64,000 nucleotides of DNA from Streptomyces sp. AC1-42W. GTDB lineage: Bacteria; Actinomycetota; Actinomycetes; Streptomycetales; Streptomycetaceae. The translations under genes were made by a program, and so were the position numbers. How positions within the stretch are numbered: the first letter of the stretch is position 1; the number at the start of each line of letters is the position of its first letter. The notes beneath the pieces are model-generated. The model was not told the origin of the DNA. It worked only from the letters and a program-made list of their open reading frames with translations, and did no database searches. Below, piece after piece: positions 42,775 to 51,575 of this stretch. Location: the NCBI RefSeq assembly GCF_003248355.1, contig NZ_QKWY01000001.1, forward strand, positions 496,001 to 560,000. The letters run 5' to 3'.

Positions 42775-43405
42775 GCACCAGCCCGTCGCGCACCGCCCAG
42801 TGCCCGGTGAACCATCCCAGGCGGGAGCCGTCCACCACCGGGCCGGGCACCATCAGCCGGGCCCGGAACGTGCCGGCCTCCGCGTCGAACGCCAGCCGGA
42901 CGTCCCGGAAGCCGAGCCACCGGCCGGTGAGCGGGTACCACGTCTTGTAGACGGTCTCCTTCGCGCTGAACATCACCGTGGGCCAGTGCACTTCGCTTCT
43001 GGCCCGGGTCAGCGCGGCCAGGTGCTCCCGCTCGGAGGACACCGAGATGTGCCGCACCATCGACTCCTCCAGCGGCGCGTGGCGCTCCGCGTCGATCCCC
43101 ACGCTGTGGAAACGGTCGCTGCGGGTGAGCGCCGCCGCCCGGTAGCCGTCGCAGTGGGTCATGCTGCCGGTCACTCCGGCCGGCCAGCGCGGTTCGCCCT
43201 TGGCACCCGGCAGGACCGGGGCGGGCGGTACGCCCAGCGCCGACATCGCCCGGCGGGCGCAGTGCCGGGTCGTGGTGAACTCGCGGCGCCGGTGCTCCAC
43301 GCACTTCGCGAGCAACGGCTCCTCCTCCGGCAGCACTCGGGCTCCGGGGAGGTCGGCAGTGGCGTCGGCGCAGACGACGGCGGATGGCAGGATCTGCTGG
43401 ATCAC
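42743..43405 (-). CDS. Sfp/EntD-type 4'-phosphopantetheinyl transferase
   Basis: 220 residues from GTG 43405, preceded by AGGAG at six bases; the frame extends to 43492 without conserved content. Key motifs are KGEPRWPAGVTGSMTHCDGY (substrate loop), VGIDAERHAPL (Mg-binding Asp and Glu) and FSAKETVYKTWYPLTG. It converts apo carrier proteins to holo form with CoA. Candidate partners in the window are the ACP at 45795 and the aryl carrier protein at 26955. It is transcribed divergently from the AMP-ligase operon. Confidence 0.92.
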   Translation of the reverse strand: MIQQILPSAVVCADATADLPGARVLPEEEPLLAKCVEHRRREFTTTRHCARRAMSALGVPPAPVLPGAKGEPRWPAGVTGSMTHCDGYRAAALTRSDRFHSVGIDAERHAPLEESMVRHISVSSEREHLAALTRARSEVHWPTVMFSAKETVYKTWYPLTGRWLGFRDVRLAFDAEAGTFRARLMVPGPVVDGSRLGWFTGHWAVRDGLVLTAIALRRGR

Positions 43406-43631
43406 TTCTGCTCCTGGGGGCAACGCGCCGGAGAACCGGCGCACCGGGGCCGGCCGGATTCGGCGGCCCGCTGCCATCCCAGGACAGGTCACGGCAGTCG
43501 TGCGTTACGCCTTCGACTATGCGCCCGTCGATGCCCCTTCCGCTACATGTCCGATCGGCTACCCCGATCGACCGCCCCGTACGAGGGCTCATAAAAGCCA
43601 TATTGAGCGATGAATTACCGCAGGTTAGCTT

Positions 43632-43676
43632 GAATTCATCGAAAGCGAACCGAGAACGAACCGAAACGAATTCATC
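43632..43676. promoter_or_regulatory. Direct repeats in the promoter of the AfsA-like operon
   Basis: GAATTCATC occurs at 43632 and 43668, bracketing two copies of ACCGARAACGAA-like sequence (CGAACCGA at 43647 and 43657). They lie 15-60 bases upstream of the AMP-ligase start in the only intergenic gap of the locus. They may be a binding site for the LuxR or another regulator. This is only a pattern. Confidence 0.4.
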
Positions 43677-43690
43677 ACCAGGAGAAGAAG

Positions 43691-45034
43691 ATGACGCATC
43701 CTTTTCTGACCCGACTGGAATCCTTCCGGGATTCCGAGGCCGTCGCTTTCGAGGGCCGCAGCTACCGCTACGAGGACCTGCTCGCGCTCGTCGCCGGGTG
43801 GCGCCGCTTCCTGGACCGGCACGAGGTTCGCCCCGGCGAGGTCGTCACGCTGGAGGGGGCGTACTCGCCGCAGGCGTGCGCCGGTCTGCTGGCGCTGATC
43901 GAGCGCGGGGTCGTCGTCGTCCCGCTCACTGTCCTGCCGGCTGCCAAGCGCGCGGAGTTCCTGGACGTGGCCGAGGTCGAGGTCGTCATCCAGGTGGACG
44001 AGGGCGGTGTGCACCGCTGCGAGCGCACCGGCCGCGTCGCGGACCACACGCTCTACCAGGAGCTGCGGGACGCGGCTCGGCCCGGCCTGGTGCTGTTCAG
44101 CTCCGGTACGACCGGCCGAAGTAAGGCATCGGTGCTCGACTTCGACAAGGTCCTGGCCCGCTACGGCGAGCCCACCCGCCCCTCGCGCATTCTGTCTTTC
44201 CTGAGCCTGGACCACATCGGTGGCGTCAACACCCTGCTGCACACGCTGAGTCAGGGCGGGACCGTGGTGACGGTCGCCGAGCGCACCCCGGATGCCGTTT
44301 TCGAGGCGATCGCCCGGCACCGGGTGCAGATCCTGCCGACCACGCCGACCTTCCTGAACATGGTCCTGATCTCCGGCGCCCACGAGCGGTACGCCACCGA
44401 CTCGCTGAAGCTGATCACGTACGGCACCGAGCCCATGCCGCTCCAGACGCTGCGCCGGCTCGGCGAGATGCTGCCGGGCGTACGGCTCAAGCAGACGTAC
44501 GGGCTGTCCGAGCTGGGCATCCTGCCGACCCGCTCGCGCGGCGACGACACCCTGTGGGTGAAGCTCGGCACGGCGGGCTTCGAGCACCGGATCATCGACA
44601 ACATCCTGTGGATCCGCTCCGAGATGGCCATGCTCGGCTACCTCAACGCCCCCGCGCCCTTCGACGAGGACGGTTTCTTCAACACACAGGACGTGGTGGA
44701 GGTGGACGGCGACTGGGTACGCATCCTGGGCCGCGACTCCGAGATCATCAACGTGGGTGGTGAGAAGGTCTACCCCAGCGAGGTCGAGAGCGTCCTGCTG
44801 GAGGTCGAGAACATCGCGGATGCCACCGTCAGCGGCCGCCCGAGCCCGGTCACCGGCATGGTCGTCAAGGCCACCGTGCGGCTGGTCGAGGACGAGGACC
44901 GGCGCTCCGTCACCCGCCGCGTGCGCGAGTACTGCGGCAGGCGCCTGGAGGCGTACAAGGTGCCGGTCCTGGTCGAGGTCTCCGCCGCCCCGCAGCACTC
45001 GGACCGCTACAAGAAGATCCGGAGCGCCGCGTGA
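43691..45034 (+). CDS. Acyl-AMP ligase / acyl-CoA synthetase family
   Basis: 447 residues, preceded by AGGAGAAG. Adenylation motifs: GLVLFSSGTTGRSKASVLDF, QTYGLSELGILPTRS, DGFFNTQDVVEVDGDW (TGD replaced by TQD), ILGRDSEIINVGGEKVYPSE and a C-terminal SDRYKKIR Lys. It is shorter than usual (about 500), mainly at the N-terminus. It probably activates a fatty or aryl acid and loads CoA or the ACP encoded three genes on. Its stop overlaps the SDR start (GTGA). Confidence 0.88.
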   Translation: MTHPFLTRLESFRDSEAVAFEGRSYRYEDLLALVAGWRRFLDRHEVRPGEVVTLEGAYSPQACAGLLALIERGVVVVPLTVLPAAKRAEFLDVAEVEVVIQVDEGGVHRCERTGRVADHTLYQELRDAARPGLVLFSSGTTGRSKASVLDFDKVLARYGEPTRPSRILSFLSLDHIGGVNTLLHTLSQGGTVVTVAERTPDAVFEAIARHRVQILPTTPTFLNMVLISGAHERYATDSLKLITYGTEPMPLQTLRRLGEMLPGVRLKQTYGLSELGILPTRSRGDDTLWVKLGTAGFEHRIIDNILWIRSEMAMLGYLNAPAPFDEDGFFNTQDVVEVDGDWVRILGRDSEIINVGGEKVYPSEVESVLLEVENIADATVSGRPSPVTGMVVKATVRLVEDEDRRSVTRRVREYCGRRLEAYKVPVLVEVSAAPQHSDRYKKIRSAA

Positions 45035-45801
45035 GCGCGCCGGAAGCTGCCGAAGCGCCCGAGGGCGCGGCCGGCGAGGACCGTGTCGCCCTCGTCAGCG
45101 GCGGCAGCCGCGGCCTGGGCCGGCTCCTGGTCGAGCGCCTCCTCGCCGACGGCTGGCGGGTCGCCACCTTCAGCCGGTCCGCCAACGACTTCGTCAAGGG
45201 CCTCCAGGCCGAGCGGGGCGAGAGCTTCCTCTGGGAGGCCGCCGACCTCGGCGACCCGGACGCACTGCGCGGAGTCGTCCGTACGGCGGTCCGCCGCTTC
45301 GGCCGGGTCGATCTGCTGGTCAACAACGCGGCCGTGCTGCACCAGGAACTCTTCCTCACCACCTCCCGCAAGCAGACCGAGACGCTGATCGCGAGCAACC
45401 TCCTCGCCCCGATCACCATCGCCCAGGCATGCGCCCGCGCGATGGCCCGCCAGGGCGGCGGCCAGATCCTCAACATCTCGTCCATCAACGCGATCCGCGG
45501 CTACCGGGGCGTGGCGGTGTACGCCGCCACCAAGGCCGGGCTCGACGGATTCAGCCGGAGCCTGGCCCGCGAACTCGGGGCCTTCAATATCCGCGTCAAT
45601 TCGCTGGTGCCCGGATTCTTCGACAGTGACATGACCGAGGACGTCACCGACCGGAACCGGGAGCGCATTCAGAACCGCACCCCGCTCGGGCGGCTCGGCA
45701 CCATGAACGAAATCGCCGACGCCGTTCTCTACCTCATCTCGCCCGCATCGTCATTCATCACCGGACAGTCGATCGTCGTAGACGGAGGAATCACATGCTG
45801 A
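45031..45801 (+). CDS. FabG-like short-chain reductase
   Basis: 256 residues. RVALVSGGSRGLGRLLVERL (NADP binding), LLVNNAAVLHQE, ILNISSINAIRGYRGVAVYA with the following ATKAG (Ser, Tyr, Lys), VPGFFDSDM and the end GQSIVVDGGITC. It would reduce a 3-ketoacyl thioester or a ketone intermediate of the pathway. Coupled on both sides: GTGA with the ligase, and a 7-base overlap with the ACP gene. Confidence 0.9.
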   Translation: MSAPEAAEAPEGAAGEDRVALVSGGSRGLGRLLVERLLADGWRVATFSRSANDFVKGLQAERGESFLWEAADLGDPDALRGVVRTAVRRFGRVDLLVNNAAVLHQELFLTTSRKQTETLIASNLLAPITIAQACARAMARQGGGQILNISSINAIRGYRGVAVYAATKAGLDGFSRSLARELGAFNIRVNSLVPGFFDSDMTEDVTDRNRERIQNRTPLGRLGTMNEIADAVLYLISPASSFITGQSIVVDGGITC

Positions 45802-46076
45802 TCGCAGCCGACATCACCGCCGTGGTCCATCAGGAGATCAACGCGCTGCTGGCCGAGGCCGAGCGCGCCACGCACCCGACGCTCACCGGCGCCGAGTTCC
45901 TGCACGAGCTGGGGCTCAACTCGCTGCTGCTGGCCCGCCTGGTCATCCAGCTGGAGATGGAGCTGGGAGTGGACCCGTTCGAGGAGGAGTACGTCATCTC
46001 CGACGTCCGTACGGTCGGCGCCCTGTCCGACGCCTACGTCCGCACGGTCGAGCAGTTGGCGGCCACCGCCGTCTGA
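45795..46076 (+). CDS. Acyl carrier protein
   Basis: 93 residues. The phosphopantetheine Ser is in FLHELGLNSLLLARLVIQLE, followed by MELGVDPFEEEYVISDVRTV. The opening residues IAADITAVVHQEINALLAEA form helix I. It would carry the acyl chain made or activated by the neighbouring ligase, to be reduced by the SDR and passed to the AfsA-like protein. Activation requires the PPTase at 42743. Confidence 0.92.
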   Translation: MLIAADITAVVHQEINALLAEAERATHPTLTGAEFLHELGLNSLLLARLVIQLEMELGVDPFEEEYVISDVRTVGALSDAYVRTVEQLAATAV

Positions 46077-46119
46077 GCACCACTCCCCACCCATCAGCCC
46101 GAACTCCGGAGGGATCGAC

Positions 46120-46887
46120 ATGTCGCACGAAGCACTCATCGCCGTCGGGGACCGTTTCGAGGACTTCCTGGCCAACCGGGGCACCGTCCCCGTCTCCGAG
46201 CTGATTGCCCGGCTGCGCGCCGGGGAACTGCCCGAGAGCCTGTCCGTCAGCATCGGTCAGGGCCTCAGCGCCGGCCAGCTCGCCGAGATACGCACCCTCG
46301 CCGCGGCGCACGGGTCCACCGTGTCGCTGGGCAAGGGCGGCGTTCCGGAACCGGCCGAGCGCCGGCTCACCCACAAGCACGACGCGAAGAACGTCCTCAT
46401 CGGCCCGGTCGGCCAGATCGGGGAGAAGCGCTTCGTCGCGGATCTCGTCATCGACGAGCGGGTCGAGGTCCTTGAGGACCACCTCACGGGGCAGCACATC
46501 CCGGCGATCACCCTTCTGGAGGCTGCCCGCCAACTGTGGACAGTGGTCACTGAACAGTTCTTCGTCACCGGACCCGAGCGCACCCGTTTCGTCATCAGCG
46601 CGGTCAGCTCCGAGTTCCACAGCTTCGTCTTCCCGCTGCCCGCGACCGCCCAGTACGAGTTGCTGGAGCACAGACGCGGCCCGGTCGGATCGGTCTTCCG
46701 GTGCCGGGTCGGCTTCTTCCACGGCGAGAAGCCGGCCAGCTCGGTGGAGGCCGAGTACCGGGTCATTCCGGAGCGGTTCTCCGTCAAGCAGGAGAAGCTC
46801 GCCGCCCGCCAGGCCGTCGTCAGCGAGCTGACCCGGCTCCGCGAGCAGTCCGCCCCCGCGGTCAGCGCCGAACGCGCCGCCGCCTGA
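46120..46887 (+). CDS. AfsA-like hot-dog domain protein
   Basis: 255 residues, with GGAGGGATCGAC upstream of the ATG. The middle (KHDAKNVLIGPVGQIGEKRF, then HLTGQHIPAITLLEAARQLW) matches the AfsA repeat of A-factor synthases, which join a 3-ketoacyl-ACP to dihydroxyacetone phosphate to make butyrolactone signals. A second repeat is weak (FHSFVFPLPATAQYELLEHR), and the first 60 residues are unusual. It may make a signal molecule, or act as a hot-dog acyltransferase or dehydratase in a lipid pathway. No ArpA/ScbR-type receptor gene lies adjacent, which argues for caution. Confidence 0.8.
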   Translation: MSHEALIAVGDRFEDFLANRGTVPVSELIARLRAGELPESLSVSIGQGLSAGQLAEIRTLAAAHGSTVSLGKGGVPEPAERRLTHKHDAKNVLIGPVGQIGEKRFVADLVIDERVEVLEDHLTGQHIPAITLLEAARQLWTVVTEQFFVTGPERTRFVISAVSSEFHSFVFPLPATAQYELLEHRRGPVGSVFRCRVGFFHGEKPASSVEAEYRVIPERFSVKQEKLAARQAVVSELTRLREQSAPAVSAERAAA

Positions 46888-46933
46888 CATCCATAAGCGC
46901 ATCCTCTCGAAACGCGACGGAAGGAGCGGGAAC

Positions 46934-47242
46934 ATGCTGTGGGCGATCCACTGCGTCGACGCACCGGGCAGCGCGGAGCTGCGCGCCGCCCAGCGCCCGG
47001 CCCACTCGGCGCGGCTGCGCGCCGCGAGCGTACGGCCCGTGTTGTACGGGCCGCTGACGGCCGAGGACGGCACCACCGCGGTCGGCAGCCTGATCGTGAT
47101 CGAGGCCGCCGACCGGGCCGAGGCGGAGGAGTTCGCCACCGGCGACCCGTTCGCCGTGTCCGGGGTATGGGAACGCGTCGACGTCCGGGCGTTCGTTCCC
47201 TCGGAGCGGTCCCCGGTCCGGATCGGGACAGACACGCCATGA
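46934..47242 (+). CDS. YciI-like small protein
   Basis: 102 residues. The sequence MLWAIHCVDAPGSAELRAAQ, followed by VRPVLYGPLTAEDG, SLIVIEAADRAEAEEFATGD and VWERVDVRAFVP, is the YCII fold (ferredoxin-like, conserved His and Asp). Some members act as lyases or dehalogenases in aromatic pathways; the role here is unknown. Its stop overlaps the VAO gene start (ATGA), so the two proteins are probably made together. Confidence 0.85.
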   Translation: MLWAIHCVDAPGSAELRAAQRPAHSARLRAASVRPVLYGPLTAEDGTTAVGSLIVIEAADRAEAEEFATGDPFAVSGVWERVDVRAFVPSERSPVRIGTDTP

Positions 47243-48774
47243 TGGTCCGCCGGCTCCCGCCCGGAGTGGACGGCCGGGACTTCACCCGAGCCCTGGCCGC
47301 CTTCCGGGTGGCCCTGGGCAGGCAGTGGGTCCTGACCGAGGGCGCGGTCGGGCTGCCGGGCTACGCGGACCCACAACCCGTGCTGGACGACGGCCACTTC
47401 AGCGCCTCCGCCGCTCTGATGCCCGGGACCGTCGAGGACGTCCGGGCGGTGGTCCGGATCGCCGGAGCCTTCGGGGTGCCGCTCTCGCCGGTGCTGCCGG
47501 GGCGCGACCCCGGCTTCGGCGGCCCGGCGCCCCGGCTGCCGGGGGCCGTCGCCGTCGACCTCGCCCGGCTGAACCGGGTCGTCGGGGTGGACCCGGCCGG
47601 CGGCTACGCGGTCGTCGAGCCGGGCGTCACCTTCCAGGACCTGGCCGACCGGCTTGCCGGGCTCGCCCCGGAACACCGCGTGACCGCGGAGCTCCGGGGC
47701 CCGCGATGGGCGAGCGTCGTCGGAGAGGCGCTGGAGCGATCCACCGGCGGTGCCGGGTACGAGGGAGCCGACACCGGCCCGTACGGTATGGAGATCGTCC
47801 TCGCGGACGGCGACGTCGTACGCACGGGCATGGCCGCCCTGACCGGTGCAGGATCCGGGCCCTGGACGCCGTACGGCTGCGGACCGGCCCTCGGGCCCAT
47901 GTTCGCCCGGTCGGCGTTCGGGATCGTCACCAAGCTCGGGGTACGGCTGGGCCTCGAACCCGCCGCCCGCCGGGCGTACGCGGTCGCCCTGCCCCGCGAG
48001 GACGACCTCGGGCCCCTGGTGGACGCGCTGCGCCCACTGCTGGCGGACCGCACCGTAACCGGCACCCTCACCGTCCGCAGTGTGCTCCTGCAGGCGGCGG
48101 CCGGGGGCCGGACTGTGCACGGGACAGGCCCCGGACCGCTGCCCGACAGCGCGGTCCGCGCTCTGAGGGCGGACCTGGGCATCGGCTACTGGAACCTCTA
48201 CGGGGAACTGGCCGGGGCGCCCGCCGTGATGGACGCGCAGTGGTCCGTCGTCCGGGACGCGCTGGCCGCGGTCCCCGGCGCCCGGTTCCGCGGCGCCGGG
48301 GACGGGCTCGACCGCGTACCGGTGGCGGACGAGCCCGACCGCTGGCTGCCCAACGGAGGCCGGCTCGACCTCACCCCCGTCTCGCCCACGACCGGTGAGG
48401 ACGCCCTCGCCCAGTACGCGCTTGCCCGCGACCACGCCCACGCGTACGGCAAGGACTACCTGGGCGCGTTCGCGGTCGGCGTCCGCGAGCTGCACCACCG
48501 CTTCACGGCGGTGTTCGACACGCTCGACCCGGACGACCGCGCGCTCACCCTGGAGCTGTGCCGGGCCCTGATCCGGGCGGCAGCGGCGGCCGGTTACGGA
48601 GTACAGCGCGCCCATCCGGTGCTCATGGACCAAGTCGCCGAAACGTACGGCTTCAACGACCACGCCGTGCGCAGGCTCGGTGAACGCATCAAGGACGCAC
48701 TCGACGCAGAGGGCATCCTCGCCCCCGGCAAGCACGGAATCTGGCCGCGCCGCTACCGCGGCCTCGGCCTCTGA
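47239..48774 (+). CDS. VAO/PCMH-family FAD oxidase (4-cresol dehydrogenase-like)
   Basis: 511 residues from ATG 47239, the length of PchF/vanillyl-alcohol oxidase. FAD-domain marks are SASAALMPGTVEDVRAVVRI, the loop PVLPGRDPGFGGPAPRLPGA, VDLARLNRVVGVDPAGGYAV and a terminal KHGIWPRRYR typical of the group. Such enzymes oxidise para-alkyl phenols or alcohols at a benzylic carbon. The substrate is not known; a phenolic or polyunsaturated intermediate of this cluster is possible. Coupled to the YciI gene by ATGA. Confidence 0.85.
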   Translation: MMVRRLPPGVDGRDFTRALAAFRVALGRQWVLTEGAVGLPGYADPQPVLDDGHFSASAALMPGTVEDVRAVVRIAGAFGVPLSPVLPGRDPGFGGPAPRLPGAVAVDLARLNRVVGVDPAGGYAVVEPGVTFQDLADRLAGLAPEHRVTAELRGPRWASVVGEALERSTGGAGYEGADTGPYGMEIVLADGDVVRTGMAALTGAGSGPWTPYGCGPALGPMFARSAFGIVTKLGVRLGLEPAARRAYAVALPREDDLGPLVDALRPLLADRTVTGTLTVRSVLLQAAAGGRTVHGTGPGPLPDSAVRALRADLGIGYWNLYGELAGAPAVMDAQWSVVRDALAAVPGARFRGAGDGLDRVPVADEPDRWLPNGGRLDLTPVSPTTGEDALAQYALARDHAHAYGKDYLGAFAVGVRELHHRFTAVFDTLDPDDRALTLELCRALIRAAAAAGYGVQRAHPVLMDQVAETYGFNDHAVRRLGERIKDALDAEGILAPGKHGIWPRRYRGLGL

Positions 48775-48798
48775 CCCGCGGAAATAGGGAGTCGAACC

Positions 48799-50403
48799 GT
48801 GGATACCCAGACCTTGGCAGAGCTGGAGCAGGAGTTCGCGGCCCCCGCCGCGCTCCTCTCGCTCCGCACCCGCACCGCCGAACTGAACGGCCTGCACGCC
48901 GCCGTGGAGGCCGGGGGAGCCGTAGCCACCGAACGCCAGCACGCCAAGGGCAAGCTCACCGCCCGCGAACGCATCGACCTCCTCCTCGACCCGGACACCT
49001 TCCAGGAGGTCGAGCCGCTGCGCCGGCACCGCGCGACCGGCTTCGGCCTGGAGAGCCGCCGTCCGCACACCGACGGCGTCGTCGGCGGCTGGGGCACCGT
49101 CGAGGGCCGCACGGTCTTCGTCTACGCCCATGACTTCCGGATCTTCGGCGGTGCCTTGGGCGAGGCGCACGCCGCGAAGATCCACAAGGTGATGGACCTC
49201 GCCCTCGCCGCCGGGGCCCCGCTCGTCTCGCTCAACGACGGTGCCGGTGCCCGTATCCAGGAAGGCGTCACCGCCCTCGCCGGCTACGGCGGCATATTCC
49301 AGCGCAACACCCGCGCCTCCGGGGTGATCCCGCAGATCAGCGTCATGCTCGGCCCCTGCGCGGGTGGCGCCGCATACAGCCCCGCCCTCACCGACTTCGT
49401 CTTCATGGTCCGCGACACCTCGCAGATGTTCATCACCGGACCCGACGTCATCGAGGCCGTCACCGGCGAGCAGGTCACACAGAACGGCCTCGGCGGCGCC
49501 GATGTCCACGCGGGCACGTCGGGCGTCGCGCATTTCGCGTACGACGACGAGGAGACCTGCCTGGAGGAGGTCCGCCATCTGCTCACCCTGCTCCCGGCCA
49601 ACAGCACCGAGGAGCCGCCCGCCGTCCCCTGCGACGACCCCACCGACCGCTCCGGCGACAGCCTCCTCGATCTCGTCCCGGCCGACCCGCAGCGCCCGTA
49701 CGACATGGGCCGGGTGGCCCGTGAACTGCTGGACGACGGCGACCTGATGGAGATCCACGAGCACTGGGCCGGCAACATTCTCTGTGCCCTCGGCCGGATC
49801 GACGGGCGCACGGTCGGCGTCGTCGCCAACCAGCCCCTGGTGCTCGCAGGCGTGCTCGACATCCACGCCTCGGAGAAGGCCGCACGCTTCGTGCAGCTCT
49901 GCGACGCCTTCAACATCCCGCTGGTCACGCTGGTCGATGTGCCCGGTTTCCTGCCCGGCGTGGACCAGGAGCACGGCGGCATCATCCGACACGGCGCGAA
50001 GCTCCTCTACGCGTACTGCAACGCGACCGTGCCCCGCGTTCAGGTGATCCTGCGCAAGGCGTACGGCGGTGCCTACATCGTCATGGACTCCCGCTCCATC
50101 GGCACCGACCTCTCCTACGCCTGGCCGGCCAACGAGATCGCCGTCATGGGCGCGGAGGGCGCCGCCAACGTCATCTTCCGCCGCCGGATCGCGGCCTCCG
50201 ACGACCCGGAGGCCACCCGGCGGCAACTGGTCAAGGAGTACAAGGCGGAGCTGATGCACCCGTACTACGCGGCCGAGCGCGGGCTCGTGGACGACGTCAT
50301 CGACCCGGCGCGCACCCGCTCCGTCCTCGCGGCCGGGCTCGCCATGCTCCGCACGAAGACGGTGGCGCTCCCGCACCGCAAGCACGGGAACCAGCCGGCA
50401 TGA
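48799..50403 (+). CDS. pccB: Acyl-CoA carboxylase beta subunit (carboxyltransferase)
   Basis: 534 residues from GTG 48799. It has the PccB/AccD layout: QHAKGKLTARERIDLLLDP, ARIQEGVTALAGYGGIFQRN, MLGPCAGGAAYSPALTDFVF, VDVPGFLPGVDQEHGGII and PANEIAVMGAEGAANVIFRR. The enzyme moves carboxyl from biotin to acetyl- or propionyl-CoA, giving malonyl- or methylmalonyl-CoA. No biotin-carrying alpha subunit is encoded here, so it must share the chromosomal one. The epsilon subunit gene overlaps its end (ATGA). Confidence 0.92.
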   Translation: MDTQTLAELEQEFAAPAALLSLRTRTAELNGLHAAVEAGGAVATERQHAKGKLTARERIDLLLDPDTFQEVEPLRRHRATGFGLESRRPHTDGVVGGWGTVEGRTVFVYAHDFRIFGGALGEAHAAKIHKVMDLALAAGAPLVSLNDGAGARIQEGVTALAGYGGIFQRNTRASGVIPQISVMLGPCAGGAAYSPALTDFVFMVRDTSQMFITGPDVIEAVTGEQVTQNGLGGADVHAGTSGVAHFAYDDEETCLEEVRHLLTLLPANSTEEPPAVPCDDPTDRSGDSLLDLVPADPQRPYDMGRVARELLDDGDLMEIHEHWAGNILCALGRIDGRTVGVVANQPLVLAGVLDIHASEKAARFVQLCDAFNIPLVTLVDVPGFLPGVDQEHGGIIRHGAKLLYAYCNATVPRVQVILRKAYGGAYIVMDSRSIGTDLSYAWPANEIAVMGAEGAANVIFRRRIAASDDPEATRRQLVKEYKAELMHPYYAAERGLVDDVIDPARTRSVLAAGLAMLRTKTVALPHRKHGNQPA

Positions 50404-50591
50404 ACATCCGACTCCTGTCCGGAGACCCCACGCCCGAGGAACTGGCCGCCGTCCTCACCGTCCTGCACGCCCTGGCCCGCCACCGCGCCGCCGACCTTCC
50501 GGCCGATGTGATCCACCCGGCCCCCTGGTCCCGCACGGGCCACCGCCTGCGCCCCGGCACACGGCGCCCGGCCGGCTGGGCGACACGATGA
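50400..50591 (+). CDS. Acyl-CoA carboxylase epsilon subunit
   Basis: 63 residues. LSGDPTPEELAAVLTVLHAL is the short conserved part of actinobacterial AccE/PccE subunits, and the end WSRTGHRLRPGTRRPAGWAT is similar to their Trp/Arg/Pro-rich tail. The epsilon subunit stabilises the carboxylase complex. The ATG overlaps the stop of the beta gene, as is typical. Confidence 0.8.
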   Translation: MNIRLLSGDPTPEELAAVLTVLHALARHRAADLPADVIHPAPWSRTGHRLRPGTRRPAGWATR

Positions 50592-50625
50592 CGGCCGCTT
50601 TCCTCCACCCGGCCATGCGGCGTTC

Positions 50626-51495
50626 TTACGCTGGGCGAGAGCTGACGAAACCAAGGGTGGTGAGCCCCTCGCTCCGGCAGATCCGGTCGGACGCGCCGCC
50701 GATCCCGGTCTGGAGCAACTGGTAGGCCGCGCCGTGTGTGTGGCCCCAGTGCATGGCGGCGCGCCACACCAGGCGGCCCAGCCCGCGGCCCCGCGCGTCG
50801 GGCAGGACGGCGAAGTACTGCGGCATCAACTGGGCCGCCCCCGTGGGGTCGGGCCGGATCTCCATGGGCCCGATCGCGCCGACCACGCGGTTGCCCAGGA
50901 CCGCGGTGAGGACCGGTCCGCAACGTCCGGCCCGCATCCGCCGGTCGAGAAAGGCGAATCCGTCGGCCGCCATGGCCTGGGCGAAGGCGCCGAAGGTCCG
51001 GCGTACGGGGGCGGGCCAGTCGTCGAGCGGGCGCACGGGACCGTCCGGCGCGGGGCAGTGGCGCACGGTGAAGTCCTGGAGCTGGATGCGGACGCCGTGC
51101 GGGGGCGGCGCCTCCGGGCCCAGCGGCCGGACGACGCGAGCCGTGGCGGCCCCGTGGCCGGCGGCGAGTTTCGCGGCCAGCTCGGCGGCCTGCTCCAGGA
51201 CGTCCCGGCGATGGCCGTAGGCGAAGACCCTGACGGCCCCTCGGCCGCGTGCCGCCAGAGTGGGGACGAGCGTGTGGTCGCGGTGGTGCACCACGTCCCC
51301 GGCAAGGACGGCCTCCTGCTTCTCCGGGCCCCAGCGGCGGTCCTTGTCGTACGGCAGGAAATGCTGGCCTGCGGCTGCCGCGACGAGGGTGGCCTCGAAC
51401 AGGTCGACGGTCAGGGCATGCGGATGAACGGGCCCGAGGGTGGGCACGACCGGTGCGGTGAGCGCAGGCCGCAGCCATTCCCAACGAAAGAACAT
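50626..51495 (-). CDS. GNAT-family acetyltransferase
   Basis: 289 residues. The acetyl-CoA site YFAVLPDARGRGLGRLVWRA fits motif A (R-x-x-G-x-G). The N-terminal half (MFFRWEWLRPALTAPVVPTL, then HALTVDLFEATLVAAAAGQH) does not look like a second GNAT domain and is not assigned. It lies 81 bases after the candidate peptide gene on the same strand, so it could modify the peptide or protect the producer. Nothing proves this link. Confidence 0.75.
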   Translation of the reverse strand: MFFRWEWLRPALTAPVVPTLGPVHPHALTVDLFEATLVAAAAGQHFLPYDKDRRWGPEKQEAVLAGDVVHHRDHTLVPTLAARGRGAVRVFAYGHRRDVLEQAAELAAKLAAGHGAATARVVRPLGPEAPPPHGVRIQLQDFTVRHCPAPDGPVRPLDDWPAPVRRTFGAFAQAMAADGFAFLDRRMRAGRCGPVLTAVLGNRVVGAIGPMEIRPDPTGAAQLMPQYFAVLPDARGRGLGRLVWRAAMHWGHTHGAAYQLLQTGIGGASDRICRSEGLTTLGFVSSRPA

Positions 51496-51575
51496 ACGGA
51501 CACCTCACCGCTGGACGTAGAGGTGTTCCGGCCCGTCGGCGGGGACGGGCCGGAACACGGCCGGGCCGGATGGAG

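Noticed and set aside
45994..50385. A 1463-codon minus-strand open frame across five genes
   Set aside because: It crosses gene boundaries of well-supported plus-strand genes and has no domain; a shadow frame.
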